Source of the DNA: Hymenopus coronatus
Taxonomy: Eukaryota; Arthropoda; Insecta; Mantodea; Hymenopodidae
Direction: 5' to 3'
DNA: 64,000 nucleotides
Assembly: GCA_030762935.1 (NCBI GenBank)
Contig: CM060883.1
Coordinates: 48,657,001 to 48,721,000, forward strand
Shown here: positions 12,480 to 25,760 of the stretch, piece by piece
Position numbering within the stretch: the stretch's first letter is position 1
Layout: each line of letters opens with the position of its first letter
The notes under the pieces: generated by a model
The model's database searches: none
Told to the model about the DNA's origin: nothing
The model's input: only the letters and a program-made list of their open reading frames with translations
Made by a program: the position numbers and the translations under genes

Positions 12480-14795
12480 TGAATGTACCCTAGTTACTGG
12501 AGCTCATTTTTGGCACAATCACATTTTAAATCCACAGCTAGGCAGTTTATTGCAGCTAGTGGAGGGCAATCGTGATTGCGATGAAGGAGATAAACCCTGA
12601 CCTATACTACCAAGTAGCGCAGAACATTGTCATCTTAGGCTGTAATATAATTAAATGCTTTGTCATGTCTGTGATGAAAATCTGCAACACTTTGAATCTG
12701 TCAATAAAGCCATAAAGATGTTTCCTTTGCTATAAAATCGTAAGCCAATATTGTTTAACCTTGGAACAGGCTCATTAGTAATAAATCATAAGCATTATGA
12801 GATGGGCAGGCTAAGTTTTAATCCTCTCTGTTACAAACCTATAAATGATTTCCTTAGATTAAATGGTCTATGTCTTTATTGACCTATTTTTAGCTTTTGG
12901 GGTTATATTTGCTTAAATATTTCAAATGTTTTAGATCATACAAAATCTCCCCGGATTAAATCCATTAGTTTTGCAACCAAATCATAAGCTTTAAGCCAAG
13001 CTATGCTCCTAGAGATCCAAAATGGCCAATAATGAAAAAAAAATAAAAGCCACCCGTTATACCATTATTACTCCAAGAATCACCATTTTTAAAGATACAC
13101 AAACAGAAGTTTACAAGTCTCTCAAATAAATATTAAAAAAATATATTGAAATTAATAACACCAGTTTGTCCTTTTTGCTTCTGTATTATGCTTACAAATT
13201 GCAGTCTTTCTTTAAAACCATCAACAGATAATAAAAAATAATTACCATAACAAAACTATAACTTTTATTTAGTCTGGCACCATTTATGTGACTTTTATAT
13301 CGTTTTACTATAACCAAAAGCACACACGTTCTCACATATATTTACATTCATTCAAATTTCAAAATCATTTTCTAGATCTTAGAGAAATAAACTCACATTA
13401 CACCAATTCTTGGCCACACGTCAATATATGTACAAATTACAAAAGAAAATTGTCTAGATATGGCTGTATGAAAAGGCTATGTTAAAAAAATGTGGACATG
13501 GCAGTGAACTAATTTAGTCACTTGTTCCACTTCATTTCACTTGTTTTGATAACATAGCAGCTGCTGCATGGACAGATTCCTATAATACATAACACATCTA
13601 ACATTCAAATCATTAATAACGTTAAAATAGCTTCTGCCGACTTAAAAATCACAAAAGTTTTGTAATAACTAACATTTTCAGACATTAAATTTGAAAGGTT
13701 TGTTACATCAAGACAACAACCAGTTCTTCTTGACTTACAAAATATTTGTAAAACTTCACTCAAACTTGCATCAAACAGAAAATGTAATACATTTGCAAAA
13801 AATTGTGATATATTATCATTTAACACATGTATTTAGATATATACAAATATTCACTTCCTGATGTGCCTTCATTATTTATACAAGTACAAAGAGAGCTTTA
13901 GTCATATTTTTTTTCTCCCTTTCTTTCGTCAATGTTATGAACAAAACTTAAAATTGATTAAAAAGGGTCGAGTTGATCCTAAACACTTTGCTTATGACAT
14001 GTCTTGTGGGCCGTTCCCCACATTCTTGCTTGTAAGATGTAACTGATTCTTTTTCATGGTTTGTGTAGCACCTCTGGTGGTTTTTGATGAGCTTTATAAA
14101 GTTTTATTGTCAGCTTCTGGGAATTCAGCAGAACTTAGTGTGCTTAGGCGATTACTCAAATTCAGAGAAACTCTAAGCAAACAGAATGAAAGAAACTCAA
14201 TAAATTTGACTATCTCCCTGTGAAAAACTAAAGCAAATCTTCACCATCGAACTCTAATTCTCGACAAGACTAGTATCTCCTTCACTAACTTGAGGTAATA
14301 GAAGCTAGTAACTGTAACGCATAGTCTTTTAGACTAAAAGAGCATATGAGATGTTTATACCAAACACAGTTAGACAAACCAGCAGTAGCACATCATTTCT
14401 GAACTTCAAATCATGACATCACACCCAGTATAAAACTTTTAAAACTAATAAAAAAAAAACAGCTACGAATAAGAAACCTGGGAAAAGATTCATATACAAA
14501 AACACAAAGACCACTTAATGAATGAATTTTGAATTACCGCCAGCATTAAAATAATTTCAGTGTACAAGAAAAACTTAACTGTAAGTTTAATCTGTTCTTC
14601 TTCTAGGTACATCTTCCGAGACACCAAAACATATAAAATAAAATATTACTAACATTAAATGTTTTAATAGTTTAACAATAAAACATACATCCTCCCCTGG
14701 ACAGGAAACGAAAATGGCACAATCAGGTAGAGAATGAGATCAACCGTTCCAGAATTGCATCCACATATGTGAATTTTCTGTGATGTAGTGTTATC
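12480..14795. other. Unannotated AT-rich sequence
   Basis: Very AT-rich. No coding motif, tRNA-like box or inverted repeat was recognised. Confidence 0.3.
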
Positions 14796-14799
14796 ATTT

Positions 14800-15390
14800 A
14801 CAAACTCACTTATTGTATCTCCTTCCATGATCTATTCATTTCTCTCAATTCCACCTCAACTGTTCTTCTCCAAGTTACCCTCAGTCTTTTAATCCCTCTT
14901 TCTCCCTGTGGATTCCATTCCAATACCTGTCTAGCTATATTTCCATGATCCTTTCTCAGTATTGTCCAATCCGCATCCACTTACGCTTCTTTATTTCTCT
15001 ATCTTTGTTATTTCCTATAATGTAGTGTTGCTAATGATTTTTGGCCACCAGATTCTCAGAGTGCGTCTTAGACATCGATTAATAAAAGTTTGCAATTTTT
15101 TATTTATCTCTTGTGTCGTTTTCCAAGTTTCACATCCGTACAACAATACGGATGATATTTTTGATTTAAAAATTCTAAATGTTGGTACTTCTTATTTTGT
15201 TATCTATATCTTGGTCCATTTCTCCGTTTTAGGATAAAATACATCCCAAATATCTAAAATATTTGCTTATTTCTACTTTGTGGTTGTCTATGTACGATTC
15301 ATTTGTATTTTTTTATTTTATTTTCAGACCAATATCCTGAGACTCAACTTTTAGATCCTGTAGTTTCATTTCAATTAGATTTAAGATCTA
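14800..15390 (-). pseudogene. LINE ORF2 C-terminal remnant
   Basis: The minus-strand translation, with several stops and shifts, contains YFRYLGCILS, FINRCLRRTLRIWWPK, GIGMESTG and KKNS-GGIERN-like pieces. Order and wording match the C-terminal part of non-LTR retrotransposon proteins (YLGS, INRCLRRIL-IWWP, W-P-GKRKRGRP, TWRR). It is heavily decayed, and the clade is not assigned. Confidence 0.65.
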
Positions 15391-15529
15391 GTAGGACCCA
15401 ATAGCTCGGCAACCATAGGATTTGAGCCTATTGGGCCCCAGGACAACTCAGTGGAGAGATAAAAATGAAAGGAAATGTAAAACAATTTGTAAAATTTGTG
15501 AAAATAGATATTCATTCATACCCCTTAGT

Positions 15530-16010
15530 TCTACCAGACTAGGACAGTCACACAGTACATGTACAGCACTTTCATTAGCATTGTGATGGGGTTAGTGAAC
15601 ATCCTTATACTGTAGAGTTGCTCCTTCAAAAGGCTGTTTTCCAAAAGCAGTACAACTATTGAGGATAATTGCTTCCTGTCTAGACTGAGCTGTTCCTTAG
15701 TTTTGCTCTTTGAACCCTTCAAAAGGGCTATTGAGTGTTTCCATTCTCCTATGGATTGCCAATATTGCTGATTTTCAGATTTAGTGTTTGCGAGGCTGTC
15801 TTATTTGTCCATGGAAGATGCCAACCACAGGCTCTGGTCCAATAAATGGTTCACTAACTCCCTCCCTGGTCAAACAGTCTGCCCTTTTATTGTCCCAAAC
15901 ACCACAATGTCCTGGAACCCACAGCAGCTGTGCTGAATTGTGTTTAGTCAGTGTCTTGAGGCATCCTAAGCATTCCCAGGGTAAACCTACCTTGATATTA
16001 CATTCTTTTT
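15530..16010 (-). pseudogene. LINE RNase H domain remnant
   Basis: The minus-strand translation reads LLWVPGHCGVWDNKRADCL, then GVSEPFIGPEP. This is the VPGHxGxxGNExAD signature with the conserved His and Asp of RNase H, followed by the GPEP motif seen in I/R1/LOA-group LINE ORF2 proteins. It continues with EQLSLDRKQLSSIV to a C-terminus near 15531. It lies end to end with the other LINE fragment but probably belongs to a different family. Confidence 0.7.
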
Positions 16011-16124
16011 AGATCAGTTCAGGAGAAAAAAGAAATTGAAAGTCAATTGCTTAAAATACAAGACTAAAAAGCCCAAATGGACAACTGCAAACATTTTGAA
16101 AATGGTCAATATAATGAAAAAACA

Positions 16125-16335
16125 CATTAACACAAATTGCATATTTTAATGAGAGATATCTTTTACTAAGTAGGCTTTTGTCTTATCTCATATGTTTTTT
16201 CCAGTTATATAAAGTTTAATAAGAATAAAGAGGACAAAATTCAAATATATATATAATTTGTAATGTTACTATCTTTAACATATACTGTAATAGGAATTGT
16301 GAGAGACATTTTTGAAAACTCAAAAACATATGCTA
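16125..16335 (-). repeat. R850 repeat, old internal fragment
   Basis: Decayed matches to TTTTGTCTATCTCTTACGG, GAATAAAGAGG and the AGAGCCATTTTTGAGAAAA block, on the minus strand. Confidence 0.5.
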
Positions 16336-17523
16336 ATCAGTTAACAGGCCTTGAAAAATATTTCATGTCAAAATAATATAAATTAAGACTACATCTGAAA
16401 AACTTGAGGAATATATAAGGAATGTATGACAAAAACAAAGAAGCCAATAAGCTCAAGTTCAACCTACCCAAAAAGAAAGAACTTGGTACTAAACAACAAT
16501 CAAAAACCTTATTAAACTGAGTAATACAGACCACACAGCTCAAGAGAGAAAAATAGACAATTTACTAGATATTTAATTTTGACTGTAATAAAACTACTTT
16601 GAAAGAACCAAAAAGAGCTTATGACACATTTTTGAAACACAATAAACATTAAGCAAATAAACGAAGCAACTCACAGTGACAGTTTGTTTTGGTAAGAATG
16701 CATTAAGACATTAAATCAAAATTAGATTGCTAAAAGCTGTACTATGGTTTCAATTCAATTTTTACTCTCCATAAACAGATATCCTCATCTCTGATTTAGG
16801 GAAACACCACCAGAGAAATTCACACAAGTTATTAAAAATTGCTATTGAGGATGTAATAAATGCCTAAAAAATATATGCAAGCAAAAGTTGATAACCAAGG
16901 CAAGCAAGTGTTTAGGTTGACTCCTAAATGATTATAGTGAGTGAAAATAATTACATTAATTCATTAGGTTACATTTGTAAACCGTTACAGGTTCTTCAGC
17001 TAATGAAAATAGTTTATATTATCAATAATATTCTATAAACATATAGGATGGTTTCCATTAATTCATTTTTATGCATTTTGTTAAGGCAATACATCTGTGA
17101 GAAAGTAAAAACCCACAATTTGCTTTCAATTAACTTGAAATTTTTATCAAATATGCATAACAAGAACAAAATATGACATACACAATTTTATTAGTTATGT
17201 CAAGTTGTTTCTAAAAACACTAAACATTTTATTTACAATTTATAACTTTTGATATGTTCCTTATATTCAAAAGTCTATTACAGCTGGCCTAAACCTTGGT
17301 TTTGAACTCAAATATCAATAAAGGAAATTATTTCATAAATATTCATCAATTTAATTAGCCAACTTGGAAAACTATTTGTATGTGTGATTTTGAGTGTTTT
17401 TATTTCACCCATTTGAGTGTTGGAATAGCATATACAAGCAAGAAAGAACATCTTTACAAAATAAGGAAGAAGTTTGAAAATATGAGAAGAAATTAATAAA
17501 AGGATTAGTTACATACACTTCAC

Positions 17524-17647
17524 TTATTTATTTATTGGTTAGGACATGTTTCGTGGACCTTTACCGCATCCTCACCTGTGGTAGTGGTTCAACAGCTGAG
17601 GATGTGGGAAAAGGTCCACGAAACATTGTCCTACCCAATAAATAAGC
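17524..17647. repeat. Foldback repeat with hammerhead-like cores
   Basis: Two arms of about 45 bp, at 17524-17573 and 17597-17647, are near-perfect inverted copies. Read outward, each arm gives GAGGATG(T/C)GG, a purine-rich loop, GGTCCACGAAACAT and then CCAATAAATAA. The plus-strand arm has CTGAGGA, a possible short stem (GTGG/CCAC) and GAAAC, in the order of a hammerhead ribozyme core. Such motifs are known from Penelope-like element ends. No protein is encoded. The ribozyme reading is inference. Confidence 0.75.
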
Positions 17648-17649
17648 AA

Positions 17650-19890
17650 AATGTGTGTAAATTTAACCCATTTATTAATTTGATTATGCCTTTACTGTAA
17701 ATAGCTTCATAAATTATATACTTTTAATAAGAGAAGAATTTCCCTTTTATAAGCACTTAACACTTGTGTGCTGCATGTTATTTTTTGATGATAGTGAATA
17801 ACAGAAATATGTACATGAAAATAAAATTGCTATTGCTTTTCAAAAGCAATATCAAGGTTGCACTGTGTTAGCTTCTGCAAACTAGTGATTGATTTGGTAC
17901 ACCTCGTAAATGTGATCAAGCCATTCAACAATGAAGGTGAAAAGTTTGTTGGCACCGAACGTTTAATCTAAATGCTGCAAGAATTAAATTGTAAGTAAAT
18001 GGTAACAAATAAAGGAGGGAAGATTTTAATAGTAAAATTCAACTCAAATATGGTTATATTATTTATGCAACAATAAATATATATATATAAGTAATTGTAA
18101 AATTAAATAAAATTTAACTGTGAGATTGTAACAGGCCATACAGTCTAATACTTGAAAGGAAGGAGGAGGTGGTTAAATAATTTTCTTAACATTTGCAATA
18201 AAACTGCAAAACACAGGCATTTCAAGTTCCCATACATGATAGCCAACATGAGCTGAAGGTGGATAAAACACTATTGCCAAAAAAAATACTTATTTGTAAA
18301 TACATTAGGAAACTTTTTTTAGGCCATTAGTGTTTTTGACCCACTTCTTGTTCATGTTGTCATGGTGAAAATTTACCTATTTTACTGCAGGTGTGTGCAT
18401 GAATTATATTAAATCCTCTAAATTTTAATGTATTTATTATTGTAGACATGGCATTCTTGATAGTTAAATTTTTACCATTTAAATTTCAACTAGGCATTTA
18501 CTTTCTATTTTATAGTTTACTTATGACCATGCAGAAGCTAAATATGAGCTGGAAATTATTGATTGTTTTAAAAGTTGACCCAAATACTGAATCTGCAATT
18601 GTGAAAGGTGCTTCATAATATTTGTATGATTGTAAAGTAGTTTTAAGATAAATAACCAGGCGAGGATATTCAAGTTCACCATAAAAGTTAATGTTGATGG
18701 CCCTACCACTGGAACTACCATGTTCAACAGGTGTTAGTAATTAATTTTATTTTCCATAAATACTATTTCTATCCACATCATCAAAAATATAGTATACAAT
18801 ATTGATGTGTTAAGTGCACTGGAGAATCTTGAGTGCAGGAAATACTCAACTTTGTACTGTATTTTCAAACCCTTCCTCATTCTCCAACGTTGGATTAAAA
18901 CACAAAAATAAACATTCTAAATGTTTGTAGTTCTATGCAAAATTTCACTGATGTATTGCCTTAAATTCTTGCTTTCAAAACTGTAACACTTTTACAATTT
19001 CTTCAGGCTTTCCTTCCAAAAATTATTTACATAGATTAAATATGCATTTTCTCTTTTGGTTATTTGATGAAGCATTCCTTTAGTATTGAAAGATGGAAAG
19101 CCATATGACATTTTTTTTTAATCAGCTGAAGTCAAATGAAGTTACAGTTTTACTCAATATGTTTCTGTTTTTTCTTTCTTTTTATATTGTTTACTAATAA
19201 AAGAACACACTAAATTTATTTGTAAGATATTTCTAAATGTAACTAAGCTGTAATTTCAGATCTGAGAATAAGAATTTTTGTTATATTTTGTAACAAAAGC
19301 CAAGTATAACAGTACAAAATTCTGTCAAGCAAGCTCTAGCAGGAAAAGTATGCTCTATTTTTCTTTTCTTAATGGAAGTGGGAAGTCTGCAGCTTAAGTT
19401 AACATGAACTGAATCAAATATGTATGTTCATGGTTATGTAATATCTGTATACATATAACTATCCCTCTGTGATATTTCCTGTTGCTTTGTGTGCTAGGAA
19501 AACATTAATCTCTAAAAAACATTGGGAAAATTGATGCTTCTGGGTCCTTTTCTCAGAAATTACTAAACAGAGCAAGTAGACTTATACAGTAATTTTTGCT
19601 TAAAATTTTAAGTTGAATATTTTAAATCTAGGATAATGAAATTTATAGCTCAGTGTGTTTAACATAATTATGTTACATAAGTATGGAGAGTTCAAAGCTT
19701 TGCATATTCTGCTTCTGAGAAAATGATACATAATTAAACTATATTTTCGTAAACATAAAAATAACCTCAAAAGAATTTAATTAATATGATCATTTTATCA
19801 TTAGCAGGACCCTGCTTTGCCTCCTAATTGACTCTGTGCCTGTAAGTTTTAAACCAATCATTATATTTACCTTTAAAGTTTCTTAAGATA
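17650..19890. other. Unannotated AT-rich sequence
   Basis: No gene, transposase motif or clear repeat seen. Confidence 0.3.
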
Positions 19891-19892
19891 CA

Positions 19893-20756
19893 CTTATTAC
19901 TTTCTCTACATGTACTATTTGCATAGTGTATAGAGAAGGTATTGTATTGTGCCCAAAAATTTGATACCGAGATTTTACTGGAAATAGATGTTTTAGGGCA
20001 CCGTTTCCAAAAAAAAAAAGCACTTTTAGAAAAAGGTTCATGTGTGTGTGTGTCTGTGAACACGATAACTTAAAAACAAAAAAATCAATAAAATATCAAA
20101 CTTCGTATATAAGTTTAGTATCTTCCAAGGATTTGAGGAAAATCCCCCCCCCAAACTACCTTTTACATGGGAAAAATTTAAAAAATTTTGATTTTCTTAA
20201 CAATGGCTCTTAATGATATTGATTAAAATATTGTATATCAAAGATATTTACATGACAAATAAAATGTATATCTTAAATTTTCTGAGAATAGTCTCTGAAG
20301 ACCTCTTTATTCTGAATGAATTTTGTGTAATTGGTAAACTGTAAGAGATATACAAAACCTTGCTACACAAAAAAGCAGATCACGTTAAAACATGATGTAT
20401 GCCATATACGTTTTTTTCGTGTAATTGACCATTTCTGAGATATTTCTTGTTATTTGTTTCAGATTCAAAATACTTAAAATTTTTTCACAAAGAAATTTTT
20501 AAACCCCTGGCCACGCACAGAAATGGATTTCAACCACATGGCAACCAGCTATTAAAAGATTTAACAACCGTTTTACTCTAGTATATTCCCTTATTTTCCT
20601 TCTACTTACAAGAAAGCAAATAATTAAGAATATTTCTGCTAATGTTTATCGATTATCATAAAGTAGACAGAAGAATGTGCTTTTTAACAATAATTTGTTA
20701 CAGCAAAGTAGAGAAAGTCATGTGGATGGAACACACAAGTTTTTTTTTTTTTTTTA
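19893..20756 (+). repeat. R850 repeat, full-length copy
   Basis: The palindrome is at 19896-19935, the GT-rich part near 20041 and the end is GTGGATGGAACACACAAG followed by a long T run. Confidence 0.85.
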
Positions 20757-21114
20757 AACAGTTCTAATAAAAGGGACAAAAATGTTTTGTAAACAATCTC
20801 AAATTATTAATGCTAGAGTTAAGAAGAAATTGATCTGAATGGTAAATTAAATTGACACAAACTACAGTGAGTTTCAAGTAACCTTGACAGGACAACTGCC
20901 ACCCATTGTACCAGAGTCTGGTGTGACGACTTCCGGTCCCACATGCTGCAAACACTCAATAGTTATCAAGCATTTCTGGCTTCTTCTGCTGTAAGTCATA
21001 CACAAAGTATGGCTGCATATTCACTATGTGAATGTCAAAAACATTTTTCAGGATAAAGAATTAGTGTGGAAAAACTAGGTGCAAATTTAGGCTTAAAGTT
21101 CTAACAGACCACTT

Positions 21115-21285
21115 CCACAAAATTGCACCTTGTGGATCAGTTTAAGGTTCTGTCGAATAACGAGAAAATGAAACAAACCTATCACATTCTTACTGAGGAA
21201 AAGATTGGTGCTGCCTTGGAAAGTAATCCTAGGCATTTAGTACAGCAGACAGGAATTTCAAGAGCAAGAAAAAGCTGTATATAAT
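21115..21285 (+). pseudogene. Possible DNA-transposase helix-turn-helix remnant
   Basis: The plus-strand translation gives LTEEKIGAALESNPRHLVQQ followed by TGISRARK and a stop. This resembles the N-terminal helix-turn-helix of IS630/mariner-type transposases. The catalytic part is not found and the match is weak. Confidence 0.25.
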
Positions 21286-21289
21286 TATA

Positions 21290-23995
21290 GTATATCACCA
21301 ATTACAATGCCTCAAAGATTTCCTAGGACTATGTTCAAGACAGCCCCGATTTTGACATGTTTTTCCTCGGTAACAACGTGATGGGTTCATTGCCTTTTCT
21401 TGTTATTCACAGAACCTGTTTCATTAAACTGATCTAAGAGTTGCAATATTGTATTCCTACATGGAAATGGTCTGCTTAAGTTTATTGAAGCACTAAGAAA
21501 TACATATATTGCACAATACATATCTTGTACTGCCCACTAGAATTTGGCCTGGGCCACATTTCCAGTGGGCAATCCAGTTTAAGTTATACAGAAAAAGAAC
21601 ATATTACTGTAACTACCACTACTACCAGATGCCCATGAACTATAATTCTTCTCTGTTTAACAGTCCATTTCCATTTATTTTTGACTTTTTCTAAATATTG
21701 TCCCAATGTCTTACAGTTTTTATCTATAATTTTATTTACATTGGATTTCCTATTCATTTTTGATCATATATTTTCTTTATTCCATTTCTCAGTTTTCTTT
21801 CAATCAAAACTTATACGTTGAAGTCTTTAAGTCTCAGTTAGGAAATCTAAGTTTACATTTTCTGCATGAATTGTTTATCCTGAAAAATGTTTTTAACATG
21901 CACACTTGCCTAGTGAATAAGCAACCATACGTAGTACAAATATGTGCAAATACACACTCACTCTAAGGTCTACTTTCTCACTGAGTGGATGTATGACTTA
22001 TAGCAGAAGACGCAAGAAATCCACAATAACTTCCAAGTGCTTGGAGCATGCAGGACCGGGATTTGTTGCACTGGGCCTTGGGCTGATGGATCCAACAAAA
22101 TTACTTGAGACTCACTGTATTTGTAAAATTATTACCTATAATCATAGTTTTGTATCAGCAATGTATGAGCCCTCAATAGTTGTAGAAAGTAACATTATTG
22201 ATCTTTTCGTTTGGCTTTGGTTAGCTCTAGACCAAATTAGCACTTTAAAGAACTTAATACAAATAAAAGGGATGTGGCAACCAAATTTAAAAAGGCATGC
22301 ATTTCGTTACTTTTTTAAAGGTTTAAATGCTTTCAGCACACAAAGCACATACAGAATGAACCACAGCACCTGTAATAGTCATTTAAGAAACTACAGCATA
22401 AAAATGTATAGCTGAAGTACAAGTGAACTGTGCTTGTTTTCATCAATCAGCCATAACTGGAAGTGGGAGTGAAATAGAATAGGTATCTACCATTAAACAG
22501 AGCTCTTCAAAACTAATACTATCTTCGGAAACATTTATTAATTTAAGTTTCAAAGAAGAAAGACCAAACTGCAATTAGCATTGCGATGTTACAAAGAGAA
22601 AATTAAAATTAACGTTGAAAAGCAAACTCAAGAGTGTTTGTGGCTAATGAAATAAATGTAAAGGTTAATACAAAACCTTAACTGATATGTTGATGGTATT
22701 CAGCTGCTGGGATAATGTGCATGCTTGTATACTGCCACAGACTTATGCTTTTTAATTGAAAAAGTTTAATTAATAAAATGTTTTCTACAAAAGTTGTTTG
22801 TTTTGAAGAATTCTACCAAAATCAAATGGTACCCTATTTGACCCCCACTCCTACTGATGACACTTTTGGCTAAGAAAAAGTTCACATGCACTTTGGTTAC
22901 AAATATTTTGTGATGAATACTTTAATGTCACATGTTCTTAAATAAATTACTGTTATGGGTGATCTAGTTCATCCTGTATATTCTAAATCATGAAGGATTG
23001 CAGAAATTATTTACATAAAAATAGACATTTTATGCTTCCCAGTCCCCTTAAGACTTTTCATGGTGCCAATTTTGCTATGTTCCTTCATTTATACACTAGA
23101 AAATTACATCTGTAACAAATGACAACTTCCATAAAGCAAATATTGTCAGGTGGGTTGTAAAGTTTACATACAAGCACATAACCTTAAAATTAGCTGCCTT
23201 GGAAGTTACAATTATTCATGCCACAGCAGAGGCTTATTTGATTCTGTGATTTCAGAATTTCATTTAAAAGCAACAAAATAAGAATATATAAAATTCAAAC
23301 AACTTTGATCACTGACAAAATAATAACAATATGGCAGGTGTATTGGCTATTTTAAACAAATAATTCATTAAAAACAAATTTACAATCATTATTAATATGT
23401 CACATTAAATAAAATAACATTTATCTTGCATTTCAATGAGTAGTACACTACATTGATTTCTTGAAAAAGTACATTTTTACAATTGTACAATGATATGCAG
23501 TACACCATGTCTGCGATGTAACTGTGACAGTTCTATTAAATATTAAAAATAACTTCAATAAATTTCTATACACTGTGTGATACTGGTTTTGACTTGAGCT
23601 GCATTGTAAGGAAGACAGAAATATGGCACTGTATATCGTTCTGGTCATCTTTACAGCAGCCATTTTGTGAACAAGTGATTATCTACGATAAGCTGTCTAA
23701 TTACAAAAAACATTACATTAAAAAATGAAAAGCTTAATTTTTCTTTTACAGTGATATGGTTGAAATGTTGTTTATATATTTCTCTCTCTTACTCTTTTGC
23801 CAGTAAATTAAAATAAACGGACATGGATGGATATTGAATTTCCATATTATGTTTTTTTTTTTAATTAGGTTTCTTGGACTGACAAATAGCATTCACTGCA
23901 GCATATACAGTAATAATTCCTTTGCAGATAATGCTATCTCACCAATGGCTTAGATCTAGTTGAACAAATGTTTCAATGGAATTAATTATTCTGGA
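21290..23995. other. Unannotated sequence downstream of the exostosin gene
   Basis: The 157-codon frame at 21942-22415 has no recognisable domain and low-complexity AT composition around it. Nothing else is supported. Confidence 0.3.
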
Positions 23996-23999
23996 AGGG

Positions 24000-24130
24000 T
24001 AGCATCTGAAAAATGCAATATTATAGCTGGGATTTGAACCACAAATTTTCAGCTTTCCATGCTACTGCTCTACCAGCTGAATTACAGTGGGAACATGCTG
24101 CAACTTGCTAATCCAATAGGAACAGTAGCA
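24000..24130 (-). mobile_element. tRNA-derived SINE, family E, left half of an inverted pair
   Basis: The minus strand has CAGCTGGTAGAGCAGTAGCA (box A) and GTGGTTCAAATCCCAGCT (box B), then ATTTTTCAGATGC. It is arranged head-to-head with the copy at 24131-24245. Confidence 0.6.
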
Positions 24131-24245
24131 CAGAAAGCTAAAAATCTGTGATTTAAACCCAAGTTATGGCATTGAATCTTTTGGTTTGCTTCTACCATTC
24201 TAATGGAATGTTTAAGATCCACATTTTAATCTGTATAAAGGGTGT
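24131..24245 (+). mobile_element. tRNA-derived SINE, family E, right half of an inverted pair
   Basis: The plus strand has CAGTAGCACAGAAAGCT, GTGATTTAAACCCAAGTTAT and GCTTCTACCATTCTAATGGA, the mirror of the copy to its left. Confidence 0.55.
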
Positions 24246-24744
24246 TAGTCCAGTATTCCTAGTTGAAACAAATATTAAACTTTAACCTTGACTTTAAAAT
24301 TCCAGCTCAAATTAGATGTACTGACAAAGTCACAGCAGAAATTGACAGTGGAGCTAAAACTATCATTAACATTTTAACAATCCTTATGCTTCTCTTACTA
24401 ACAAATCTAAACAAATTATAGCTGCAATTTTAAAAAGTTTACATTTCATCCTTAGGCACATAAAGTGTTTCAAAATATTGTTAAAACTTTTAAACTACAT
24501 ATGCCAGCTAAAAATACTTAAAGCAAAAATCTGCTGTAAACAAAATTTATTGATAATGTTTCAAAGAAGAAAAATATAAAAAATTTATAAAATAAATTGC
24601 CTAAATTGTGATATGATAGTTGGGGAAAGACGAAAGAAAAACGCTGGTACATGTCTAAAAACAACAGAAAGAAAAGTCCACTGTAGCTAAACATTTTTGG
24701 GAAGTGGAAAAAAGTACATAATAATCTTTACTTTTGGACTATAT

Positions 24745-24845
24745 GGAACTGAACATCACATTTAAGCAGGATCAAATCTGCAACCTTGAGTACAGATATC
24801 CAGGTGTTGACCAACAGTGTCATGCATATGTCAAAATGGGGTTTT
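24745..24845 (-). mobile_element. Possible decayed tRNA-like SINE head
   Basis: The minus strand has CACTGTTGGTCAACACCTGG and TTGCAGATTTGATCCTGC, box A- and box B-like. No body could be matched. Confidence 0.3.
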
Positions 24846-25511
24846 CAGGCTGCTACATTCTGATCTATTATTAGTATTAATGAAAATCAAGGTGACAAAA
24901 GCTTAGTTCACAATATACTGGGAACGAGAACAAAGATATGAACTTTGTTTTGTAATACACAGGGAACAGAAACTGGAATGCTTATTGACAGCAATGTGGA
25001 TGTTGCATGTTGTTTCATTGTTGTGACTGACCAATGCTTTATTTTTCATCTCATAGGATGGTTGCTCTTTTGTTTATATTTGTACAAGTTTAAATTTTTC
25101 TAAAGATTCTGTAATAAGCAATATTTTAACCTAAACTATCTTTGGACCACCCTGTATTATTTTTACATAACACAATTGCAATGAAAAGACCACCAAATGT
25201 TAAGATACATGTAACTTGATCTAAGTCATTGGTGTGTACACTGCTTCCATAGGAACACTTTCCTTTATCGAGTTTTCCCTTCACTTCCTAAATGGTTAAC
25301 AAGGATTTATAAACATTAAGTCTATTGAAAAAACCTTCTTCAGTAAACGTTCAGCTATTTTTGATTCATCGGAACATCAGTGAAGTTCATCTGGGGAGAA
25401 AACAAAAACATATTAATGACTTGAATTTATTATACAGTAATGACATTAATTCTGGATACTTTATTAATTTACTTTTTTAAATTAACTTTCAAATTTGAAT
25501 ATTGCATTAAA

Positions 25512-25749
25512 TTCTTTTTTTTGGCTTAACGTCCTTTAACCTGGTTGGTCATATTGGACGATGAATGAAGTTAGTGAAATGATGCTCAGATGATCTTGGG
25601 GTCCATGGAGCTTAAAGTTACTCAACATTCTTCTTCTCAGGATAAGGGAAAACTCTGAAAAAAACCTTAACCAGGTAACTCACCTTAAGCGAGATTCGAA
25701 CTTGCGACCTATTGAATGCGAGGCAGACATGCTACCCAGGTGGGCGATT
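25512..25749 (-). mobile_element. tRNA-derived SINE, family D
   Basis: The minus-strand head has CTGGGTAGCATGTCTGCC and CAAGTTCGAATCTCGC (box B). The body has AAGATCATCTGAGCATC, ATATGACCAACCAGGTTAAA and GGACGTTAAGCC. It abuts the left edge of the inverted repeat at 25761. Confidence 0.78.
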
Positions 25750-25760
25750 TGATTCTTATT

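Noticed and set aside
21942..22415. 157-codon open frame on the plus strand, the second longest in the window
   Set aside because: No recognised domain, AT-rich surroundings, no splice partner and no support beyond length.
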